Below are positions 1 to 4,568 of a DNA stretch of 5,911 bases, in pieces; within the stretch, counting starts at the first letter, position 1; every line of letters begins with the position of its first letter. The notes below the pieces were generated by a model that was not told where the DNA came from, did not search any database, and saw only the letters and a list, made by a program, of their open reading frames with translations. The translations under genes were made by a program, and so were the position numbers. Source of the stretch: Deltaproteobacteria bacterium (GTDB lineage: Bacteria; Desulfobacterota; GWC2-55-46); the NCBI GenBank assembly GCA_016182705.1, contig JACPGA010000176.1, positions 1-5,911 on the forward strand, written 5' to 3'.

Positions 1-14
1 AAGAATTTGTTTTT

Positions 15-48
15 TCTCCCCTCTTTCCTAAAGAGGGGCGGGGGGAGA
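15..48. repeat. GC-rich perfect hairpin, possible dispersed repeat
   Basis: CCCCTCTTT (18-26) and AAAGAGGGG (30-38) form a perfect 9-bp stem with a 3-nt loop (CCT). TCTCCC (15-20) can alternatively pair with GGGAGA (43-48). It is preceded by a T-run on the plus strand and is followed by no T-tract on either strand, so it does not look like a normal intrinsic terminator. From memory, its form (C-rich, T-run, A-run, G-rich, then AGATT) resembles short interspersed palindromic elements of environmental Gram-negative genomes. That resemblance is an inference, because only one copy lies in this window. Confidence 0.5.
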
Positions 49-101
49 TTATTTGAGAAGAGCTTGATAATCCCATTCAGTTTCCCCCATTAGAAAATAG
101 G

Positions 102-135
102 AAAAAAGAATGTCATTCTGAGCGTAGCGAAGAAT
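102..135 (-). terminator. Imperfect hairpin plus U-tract, possible antiporter terminator
   Basis: Read on the minus strand, about 65 nt after the antiporter stop codon, ATTCT (131-135) and AGAAT (115-119) enclose a GC pair block and a tandem G-A mismatch around a 3-nt loop. A second overlapping hairpin, AGAAT-gac-ATTCT (107-119), shares one arm with it and is followed directly by a run of T (102-106). The stems are short and AT-rich, so termination efficiency is uncertain. On the plus strand the 115-135 segment reads as a near-palindrome of a type I recall seeing repeated in many bacterial intergenic regions. It may therefore be a dispersed repeat rather than, or as well as, a terminator. Confidence 0.4.
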
Positions 136-200
136 ATCAGGGCTGGCAGATGAATAAGGCGGGACTATCGGTCGCTGCTCCTTAGAATACAACGGCCCTC

Positions 201-1754
201 TTACTCGTGGCTGCCGCTTACCGGACAGCTTTCCTTCAACAGCTTGAAAGCCTCGTTCAGCTGGGCATGGCTGCCGAGGAGCACGAGTATGTCCCCGGCC
301 TCTATCCTGAAATCCGGCTCAGGGTTGGTCTTTGCCTGTCCGCCCCTGGCAATCGCGATAATTGTCGCGCCGGAGTGCTTTCTCAGGTTCAGTTCCTTTA
401 CTGTCTGTCCCGCCACAGCGCAGCCGTGTTCCACGAAGTATGTGTCCATGACGGTTTTTTCGAGTATGCTGGAGAGCCTCGCGAGCCTGTCGCCCATGAT
501 GGACGGGTTTCTGAGCATGGCGTAGCCTTCCTGCCTTATGAGGTCTATCTGGTTCTGGATGATGTTCGAAGGCACCCTGTAGTCGCGCAGGACCCTCGCG
601 AATATCTCGACCGAGGTCTCGAACTCTTCCGGGATGACCTGGTTGGCCCCGAGCTTGTAAAGGTCTTCGACCTCCCTTATGTAGCGCGTCCTCACGAGTA
701 TCGAAATCGTGGAGTTCAAATCTCTCGCGAGTTTTACTATTATCCTGGTGCTGATGGGGTCGGATATGGCTGTCACGACCATCTTCGCCTTTTCCACTCC
801 CATGCTCTTGAAGACTTCAGGGTGGCTCGCGTCTCCGTAAAAGGCGGAGTGGCCTTCCGCCTTCGCGGACTTTACCCTTTCCATGTTGGTGTCGGTTATG
901 AGGTGGGGGATGCCGGTCTCCTTCAAGACCCTGGCAAGGTTGCGGCCGTTAATGCCGTAGCCTATGATGATGACATGGTTTGAAAGCGAGGTCTTTTTAT
1001 GTCCGTTCTTCAGGCCGCCCCTGCCCAGGAGCTTGCCGACGTCATAAGCGAGCCTTGAAGACCTCTGGTAGATGAAGGGCGTCAACGCCATGCTTATTAT
1101 CGAAGCGGCAAGAAGCGACTGGTAAAGGCCCTGGCTGAACAGGCTGTAGTCTTCGCCCATTTTTATGAGTATGAAAGAGAACTCACCTATCTGTGCGAGA
1201 TTGAACCCGACCACAAGGGACAGCCTCAGGGGATATCTTAGAATCTGCCCCACCCCGACGAGGATTAGCGCCTTCAGGCCGATTATGGCCGCGACCAGCA
1301 GGGCTATCTTCGGTATCTCTCCCATGAAGTAGCTGATGTCCAGCAGCATGCCGATTGAGATGAAAAACAGGCTCGAGAAGGTATCCCTGAAGGGGATGAC
1401 GTCGGCAACTATCTGGTTGGAGTACTCTGATTCGGAAATGGCGAGCCCGGCTATGAACGCGCCGAGGGCCAGCGAGAGGCCGAAAAGGGAAGTCACCCAC
1501 GCGGTGCCGAGGCAGACGAGCACGATGGTGAGGATAAAGACCTCCCGGTTCCTGAGCTTCACGACCTGGTCGAATATCCTTGGTATGAGCCAGATGACCG
1601 CGATGACTATGACGGCGAAGGCAGCGAAGGAGAGCCCCAGCTTTTTTGTTATGTCCAGGGCTGAAGATCCGCCGTTTATGCCGATGGATTGTATGATCAT
1701 GACCATCAGCACGACGGCAAGGTCCTGGCGGCGAGTTGACCTCGCCCCTGTCAA
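201..1754 (-). CDS. C-terminal fragment of the CPA2 antiporter (frame 2): helices plus RCK-N and RCK-C
   Basis: This open frame encodes 517 aa. Its only initiator near the 5' end is a TTG codon at 1752-1754. Residues 1-9 are out-of-frame noise, and family similarity starts at Gln10-Asp11-Leu-Ala-Val-Val. Further transporter helices follow, with the characteristic LALGAFIAGLAISESEYS (95-112), PFRDTFSSLFFISIGMLLD (121-139) and GEFSFIL (190-196). A linker at about 230-258 leads to the RCK-N nucleotide-binding Rossmann domain, which starts with HVIIIGYGINGRNLA (260-274, the GxGxxG loop), followed by an acidic DTN near 288-290 and GDAS at 307-310. The RCK-C ligand-binding domain spans about 425-508. 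RCK domains gate such antiporters in response to nucleotides or other ligands. In kefB/kefC homologues they lie on the cytoplasmic face. Confidence 0.6.
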   Translation of the reverse strand: MTGARSTRRQDLAVVLMVMIIQSIGINGGSSALDITKKLGLSFAAFAVIVIAVIWLIPRIFDQVVKLRNREVFILTIVLVCLGTAWVTSLFGLSLALGAFIAGLAISESEYSNQIVADVIPFRDTFSSLFFISIGMLLDISYFMGEIPKIALLVAAIIGLKALILVGVGQILRYPLRLSLVVGFNLAQIGEFSFILIKMGEDYSLFSQGLYQSLLAASIISMALTPFIYQRSSRLAYDVGKLLGRGGLKNGHKKTSLSNHVIIIGYGINGRNLARVLKETGIPHLITDTNMERVKSAKAEGHSAFYGDASHPEVFKSMGVEKAKMVVTAISDPISTRIIVKLARDLNSTISILVRTRYIREVEDLYKLGANQVIPEEFETSVEIFARVLRDYRVPSNIIQNQIDLIRQEGYAMLRNPSIMGDRLARLSSILEKTVMDTYFVEHGCAVAGQTVKELNLRKHSGATIIAIARGGQAKTNPEPDFRIEAGDILVLLGSHAQLNEAFKLLKESCPVSGSHE

Positions 1755-2160
1755 CGAGGAGCTTCAATACTATGGCCGTCGAGGAGAGCGAGATGACGAA
1801 GCCAAGGAGCATGGCTACAGAAAAGGGCTGGCTGAAAAGCAGCGAGATGCCGAGCACGACGAGGACCGTGAGCCCCACCTGGAACCCGCCGCCCAGGATG
1901 CCTTCTTTCCTTATGTTGAGGAGTCTTGATACCGAGAATTCGAGGCCGATGGTGAACAGTAGGAGCACCACGCCGATTTGCGCGAGAGTTTCGACCCTGT
2001 GGAGTTCGGTTATGAGACCGGCGCCGTAAGGGCCTACGATTACGCCTGTGAGGAGAAAGCCGATTATAATGGGTAGGCCGAGCCTTGTCAGCAGGATGCT
2101 GATGGGCACGGACACGGCCATGAGTATGACTATGTCACGTAAAAGCGGTATGTTTTCCAT
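1183..2160 (-). CDS. N-terminal fragment of the CPA2 antiporter (frame 1)
   Basis: This open frame encodes 325 aa, but only residues 1-143 (2160 down to about 1732) are antiporter. They include hydrophobic helices at about 7-28, 30-50, 57-75, 90-110 and 113-135, and family segments such as GLPIIIGFLLTGVIVGP, GVVLLLFTIGLEFS and SLSSTAIVLKLL. After Val-Asn-Ser the frame reads a low-complexity, Arg/His/Pro/Gly-rich tail that is the out-of-frame reading of the downstream antiporter sequence. It is therefore not a separate protein. The start is the ATG at 2160, with no clear Shine-Dalgarno sequence. If it were translated as it stands, it would make a truncated membrane stub with an aberrant tail. 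Confidence 0.6.
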   Translation of the reverse strand: MENIPLLRDIVILMAVSVPISILLTRLGLPIIIGFLLTGVIVGPYGAGLITELHRVETLAQIGVVLLLFTIGLEFSVSRLLNIRKEGILGGGFQVGLTVLVVLGISLLFSQPFSVAMLLGFVISLSSTAIVLKLLVDRGEVNSPPGPCRRADGHDHTIHRHKRRIFSPGHNKKAGALLRCLRRHSHRGHLAHTKDIRPGREAQEPGGLYPHHRARLPRHRVGDFPFRPLAGPRRVHSRARHFRIRVLQPDSCRRHPLQGYLLEPVFHLNRHAAGHQLLHGRDTEDSPAGRGHNRPEGANPRRGGADSKISPEAVPCGRVQSRTDR

Positions 2161-2167
2161 AAGAACG

Positions 2168-2196
2168 CTGTGCTGGCACTTGCCAGGCCTGCACAG
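2168..2196 (-). other. Hairpin directly upstream of the antiporter start
   Basis: On the minus-strand transcript, CTGTGC, a 5-nt bulge (AGGCC), TGGC, loop AAGT, GCCA and GCACAG fold into a bulged stem with 10 base pairs. The structure ends 7 nt before the antiporter ATG, where a Shine-Dalgarno sequence would normally sit, and none is visible. It is not followed by a T-tract, so a terminator role is unlikely. It could modulate translation initiation or mRNA processing between the 106-aa gene and the antiporter. The structure is seen in the sequence; the role is inferred. Confidence 0.4.
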
Positions 2197-2242
2197 CCAG
2201 GGCTTTCCTTAAAAACGGGATAAGATAAAGAACGCGCGGGGT

Positions 2243-2563
2243 TTACTGCCCGGCAGTCTCTTTTGAGGCTTCCTTGTGCTTGAGCTTAGTTATCTCGTTT
2301 TCCAGGGCCTCTGCCTGGCTCTCTATCTTCTTTATTTCCCCGATATGCCTCTGGACTTCGGGTTTGTGGAGGGGGTTCTCCGAAGGGTCGACGGCCATCT
2401 CGTACACTATTCCGCCTATGTCCTTGAAGTGCTTTTCAGCGTCCTTGTGAAGGTTGTGGATGTTCAGGCGGAGCTTGCCAATCTTCGCGCTCTCTTTTAC
2501 AGCCGTCCAGCCCTCTTCGACCGCCCTTTTAAGTTCCTGGTTTACGTGTTCCCAAAAACCCAT
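2243..2563 (-). CDS. Conserved-looking small helical protein of unknown function
   Basis: The 106-aa product is soluble, highly charged and almost wholly alpha-helical in character, without cysteines, a signal peptide or a membrane segment. The N-terminus (residues 1-25) has aromatic residues spaced for an amphipathic helix (W4, W19). The middle (about 30-65) holds the pattern KLRLNIHNLHKDAEKHF and IGGIVYEMA. The short DPSENPLHKPEVQ loop (59-71) is followed by a probable coiled coil (about 72-100, heptad-like I/L/E/K spacing). I recall similar proteins only as hypothetical, so no function is given. The start is firm: AGGAGG lies 4 nt before the ATG. It is the first gene of a probable two-gene unit with the Kef-type antiporter 82 bp downstream, which suggests, without proving, a role in ion or stress physiology. 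Confidence 0.8.
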   Translation of the reverse strand: MGFWEHVNQELKRAVEEGWTAVKESAKIGKLRLNIHNLHKDAEKHFKDIGGIVYEMAVDPSENPLHKPEVQRHIGEIKKIESQAEALENEITKLKHKEASKETAGQ

Positions 2564-2567
2564 AATC

Positions 2568-2574
2568 CCTCCTT
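2568..2574 (-). promoter_or_regulatory. Strong Shine-Dalgarno of the 106-aa gene
   Basis: The minus strand reads AAGGAGG here, a full match to the anti-Shine-Dalgarno complement, 4 nt before the ATG at 2563. It fixes the start of this gene and contrasts with the downstream antiporter, which has no visible ribosome binding site. Confidence 0.85.
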
Positions 2575-2640
2575 CCCTTCAGAAAAAATAGCTGATTTTT
2601 TAGAGGCAGCCAAAAGTAAGATTCAGGGAATATTACTTCT

Positions 2641-2669
2641 AATTAATCACCGGGGCCGGGTTAAGTCAA
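2641..2669 (-). promoter_or_regulatory. Putative sigma70 promoter for the 106-aa gene and antiporter
   Basis: On the minus strand there is a -35 TTGACT (2664-2669), a 17-nt spacer rich in GC, and a -10-like TTAATT (2641-2646). The -35 is near consensus and the -10 is weak. Transcription would start near 2634 and leave a leader of about 70 nt. It lies in the divergent gap facing away from folD. It is called from motif match and position only. Confidence 0.4.
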
Positions 2670-2730
2670 GCGAAAGAAAGCCTTGTAGCCCACTCTGGCA
2701 GCTTGCCCTGGCCGTGAAAGCAATAATCTT

Positions 2731-2759
2731 TTGCATTATGTACCCTGTTAAAGTATACT
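2731..2759 (+). promoter_or_regulatory. Sigma70-type promoter of folD
   Basis: The elements are a -35 TTGCAT (2731-2736), a 17-nt spacer and a -10 TATACT (2754-2759), placing the start of transcription near 2766 and leaving a leader of only about 20-30 nt before folD. The -10 is embedded in a perfect 12-bp palindrome, AAAGTATACTTT (2750-2761). That palindrome could be a coincidence of AT-rich sequence or a small operator overlapping the promoter. Confidence 0.6.
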
Positions 2760-2784
2760 TTTGTGAAAAATAACGGGAAAGTAT

Positions 2785-3648
2785 ATGGAAAATTTGATGA
2801 CGGCAAAGATAATAAACGGCAAGGAAATAGCGGCCCAGGTAAGGGCTGAACTCAAAAGCGAGATACAGGAGTTAAAGGAAAAAACCGGAGTCACGCCGGG
2901 GCTTACGGTCGTGCTTGTCGGTGAGAACCCAGCCTCGTTAGTATACGTCAGAAACAAGATAAAGGCCTGCGAAGAAGTGGGAATAAATTCGGTGCAGCAC
3001 AAACTGCCCGAGACGACCACCCACGAGGAGCTTTTGGGTCTTATAAGGCAGCTCAACGCTTCCAAAGAGGTACACGGCATACTCGTTCAGCTCCCGCTTC
3101 CCAAGCAGATAAATGAGGAAGAGATTTTAGAAGAGATATCCCCGTCAAAGGACGTGGACGGCTTTCACCCGTATAATGTCGGCAGGCTGATGATAGGAAA
3201 CCCGGTGCTCCAGCCCTGCACGCCCTACGGCGTCATGCGCCTCCTTGAATCAACGGGCGTTGACCTTTCCGGAAAAGACGCCGTAGTCGTCGGAAGGAGC
3301 AACATCGTCGGAAAGCCGATGGCCATGATGCTTCTGAAAAGGAACGCGACCGTGACCGTCTGTCATTCCAAAACAAAAGACCTCATCGAGAGGGTCAAGA
3401 AGGCCGACATACTTGTGGCGGCCATCGGCAGGGCCGAGTTCATAAAAGGCGAGTGGGTCAAGGAAGGCGCGGTCGTAATTGACGTAGGCATGAACCGCAC
3501 GATGGAAGGCAAGCTCGTGGGTGATGTAGACTTCGAGGGAGCATCCATGCGGGCGTCATTCATAACCCCTGTGCCAGGAGGCGTCGGCCCCATGACCATC
3601 GCGATGCTGCTTAAAAATACAGTAGTCGCGGCCAGCCGCGCTAAATAA
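2785..3648 (+). CDS. folD: Bifunctional methylene-THF dehydrogenase / methenyl-THF cyclohydrolase FolD
   Basis: FolD is a cytoplasmic homodimer that oxidises 5,10-methylene-THF with NAD(P)+ and hydrolyses methenyl-THF to 10-formyl-THF, reversibly. It supplies purine synthesis or, run in reverse, the methyl branch of the Wood-Ljungdahl pathway. All family signatures are present (numbering from 2785): [27 protein letters not shown] segment at 45-67 with catalytic Tyr54 and Lys58, GILVQLPLP (98-106) with Gln102, KDVDGFHP (122-129) with Asp125, PCTPYG (144-149), the dinucleotide-binding GRSNIVGKP (170-178), VIDVGMN (231-237) and [11 protein letters not shown] (261-271). The length is normal (about 283-287 aa). 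Two starts are possible: ATG 2785 and ATG 2797. With 2797 the catalytic residues become Tyr50, Lys54, Gln98 and Asp121, exactly the Escherichia coli numbering, so 2797 is quite plausible; each has a weak GGA-type ribosome site. It is the first gene of the plus-strand group, followed by metV after 174 bp. Confidence 0.97.
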   Translation: MENLMTAKIINGKEIAAQVRAELKSEIQELKEKTGVTPGLTVVLVGENPASLVYVRNKIKACEEVGINSVQHKLPETTTHEELLGLIRQLNASKEVHGILVQLPLPKQINEEEILEEISPSKDVDGFHPYNVGRLMIGNPVLQPCTPYGVMRLLESTGVDLSGKDAVVVGRSNIVGKPMAMMLLKRNATVTVCHSKTKDLIERVKKADILVAAIGRAEFIKGEWVKEGAVVIDVGMNRTMEGKLVGDVDFEGASMRASFITPVPGGVGPMTIAMLLKNTVVAASRAK

Positions 3649-3676
3649 AATTGCTATTTTTCCCGATCTCTTTGTC

Positions 3677-3736
3677 AGGGCGGAAGTAAAAATGCTCACA
3701 TATTTACATATATGCTCCGCTTTTTACTTCCACCCT
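3677..3736. repeat. Long inverted repeat between folD and metV
   Basis: AGGGcGGAAGTAAAAA (3677-3692) pairs with TTTTTACTTCCaCCCT (3721-3736): 15 of 16 positions pair, including an uninterrupted 11-bp core (3682-3692 with 3721-3731). The 28-nt loop is AT-rich and contains ATGCTC twice (3692 and 3712). There is no T-run after the 3' arm, so it is not a classic intrinsic terminator for folD, although the hairpin could still stop or stabilise the transcript. It could also be a small palindromic repeat element. No target-site duplication is visible at its edges. Confidence 0.6.
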
Positions 3737-3739
3737 TCC

Positions 3740-3769
3740 TTGACCTCGGAAAAAATATCTAATTTTATA
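3740..3769 (+). promoter_or_regulatory. Possible promoter of metV
   Basis: The elements are a -35-like TTGACC (3740-3745), 18 nt, then TTTATA (3764-3769). The -35 is good and the -10 is mediocre. Transcription would start near 3776 and leave a leader of about 47 nt. Together with the inverted repeat just upstream, this suggests metV can be transcribed separately from folD. The evidence is motif match only. Confidence 0.35.
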
Positions 3770-3822
3770 TGTACTCTTAATCTGTCCTTAAAATCTAAAA
3801 GCGCCTCGGATATTTAAACTCA

Positions 3823-4506
3823 ATGATAATTACGAAGAAAAAGGACATAAAAGCTATCCTCGCTTCTCTCGAGGGCAAAAAGACGGTCTATCTTTTCGGG
3901 TGCAACTCGTGCGCCGAGCAGTGTGCCACGGGCGGCGAAAAAGAACTTAAAGAGATGACCGCCATCCTTGAAGAGAACGGGATAAAGGTCGTCGGCGCTT
4001 CCCTTCCAGAGGAGACCTGTTACAGGCAGCTTGTCCTGAAGGACTACAGGAACAAGCCCGAGTTCAGGGAGGCTGAAGCTGTCCTTGTGCTTGCCTGCGG
4101 CGCTGGCGTGAGGACGGTAGCCGATTCGGTCGAGGAGACCCAGCCCGTGTTCCCGGCGCTTGATTCGTTTTTCCTCGCCACTGTCGAGCGCGTGGGCAGG
4201 TTCTTTGAAGGGTGCTCGCTTTGCGGCGAGTGCGTGCTGGACGCGACCGGCGGCATATGCCCGCACACCGAATGCCCCAAGGGCCTGCTGAACGGCCCGT
4301 GCGGCGGGGTCGCTCACGGCAAGTGCGAAGTGAATATAGAGTGCGATTGCGCGTGGGTGCGCATTTACAACAGGCTTGAAAAGCAGGGCAGGCTTGACGC
4401 CCTTAAAAAGATAACTGCCCCGAAAGACCACTCTGTCGGGATAAGGCCAAGGAAAGTGCTCCTTCGCGAAAGCGCCCGGAGCGCTGACAGGAAAGACAAA
4501 AAATGA
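3823..4506 (+). CDS. metV: MetV-like Fe-S protein, methylene-THF reductase C-terminal domain (MTHFR_C)
   Basis: The 227-aa product has 14 cysteines, as in MetV, the iron-sulfur partner of the flavoprotein MetF in methylene-THF reductases of acetogens and many other anaerobes (Wood-Ljungdahl methyl branch). An N-terminal Rossmann-like part (about 1-120) starts with TVYLFGCNSCAEQCATGG (21-38; Cys27, 30, 34), with further Cys66 and Cys92. The MTHFR_C zinc/Fe-S part (about 125-220) holds C-x2-C-x2-C (131, 134, 137), Cys146, Cys151, GPCGG (158-162), Cys168, Cys174 and Cys176, then the usual RLDALKKI and PPKDH-like segment and a Lys-rich end. MetV is thought to carry electrons or stabilise MetF; this is family knowledge, not shown here. 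The start is ATG 3823, with only a weak GGA 12 nt upstream; the N-terminus MIITKKKDI fits the family. It lies downstream of folD on the same strand, a consecutive step in folate C1 metabolism. A metF, its usual neighbour, does not follow. Confidence 0.88.
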   Translation: MIITKKKDIKAILASLEGKKTVYLFGCNSCAEQCATGGEKELKEMTAILEENGIKVVGASLPEETCYRQLVLKDYRNKPEFREAEAVLVLACGAGVRTVADSVEETQPVFPALDSFFLATVERVGRFFEGCSLCGECVLDATGGICPHTECPKGLLNGPCGGVAHGKCEVNIECDCAWVRIYNRLEKQGRLDALKKITAPKDHSVGIRPRKVLLRESARSADRKDKK

Positions 4507-4510
4507 CATG

Positions 4511-4534
4511 CCGTTTGCCGGTGACGGCCCACGG
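4511..4534 (+). other. Intergenic hairpin with GNRA tetraloop after metV
   Basis: CCGT, a 2x2 internal mismatch (TT/CC), GCCG, loop GTGA, CGGC and ACGG form a compact hairpin beginning 5 nt after the metV stop codon. As RNA the loop is GUGA, a stable GNRA type. No U-tract follows, so simple intrinsic termination is unlikely. It may protect the metV mRNA end, act as a processing site between metV and the TolC gene, or be fortuitous. Confidence 0.4.
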
Positions 4535-4568
4535 AACATTTCATGCCCCTCATCCGTTTTACTTCTGA

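Larger units (their letters stand above)
201..2160 (-). pseudogene. CPA2/Kef-type cation:proton antiporter with RCK domains, frame disrupted
   Basis: The two overlapping minus-strand frames join into one monovalent cation (K+ or Na+):proton antiporter of the CPA2 family, about 650 aa in total. The order is an N-terminal half membrane domain (frame one, residues 1-143), then in another frame the rest of the transporter, an RCK-N (TrkA-N) domain and an RCK-C (TrkA-C) domain. Family members normally have about 12 residues (P-x-G-R-x3-G-x-L-x-F type) between Gly-Glu-Val-Asn-Ser and Gln-Asp-Leu-Ala-Val-Val. Here only 4 nt separate the Ser codon (1732-1734) from the Gln codon (1725-1727), so about 32 nt seem to be missing, which shifts the frame and removes the first half of the helix carrying the Gln-Asp ion-path motif. 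The product should be non-functional unless the gap is an assembly or sequencing artefact. The start ATG at 2158-2160 is preceded by an in-frame TAA 51 nt upstream. It lies 82 bp after the 106-aa gene on the same strand, so an operon is likely. Confidence 0.85.

Noticed and set aside
1..200. CRISPR array or transposon end in the repeat-containing tail
   Set aside because: No direct repeats with regular spacing, no transposase fragment and no tRNA-like sequence are visible; there are only isolated palindromes.
207..983. A 258-codon open frame on the plus strand opposite the antiporter RCK region
   Set aside because: It is antisense to well-conserved RCK-domain codons, its protein has no recognisable domain, and its composition is that of a shadow frame in GC-rich coding sequence.
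1336..1929. Plus-strand open frames opposite the antiporter membrane domain
   Set aside because: They are shadows of the minus-strand transporter; their predicted proteins are Met/Ser/Arg-rich, without a family pattern.
2737..2765. A minus-strand promoter sharing the TATACT palindrome for divergent transcription
   Set aside because: No acceptable -35 lies at the right distance on that strand, and a better TTGACT is found nearer the minus-strand gene.
2276..2773. A 165-codon plus-strand open frame opposite the 106-aa gene, running into the promoter region
   Set aside because: The opposite gene has a perfect ribosome site and coherent helical protein features; this frame has neither and would cover both putative promoters.
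3643..3662. AAAAT-TGCT-ATTTT plus T-run right after folD as an intrinsic terminator
   Set aside because: The stem would be only five A-U pairs, too weak to support a terminator call.
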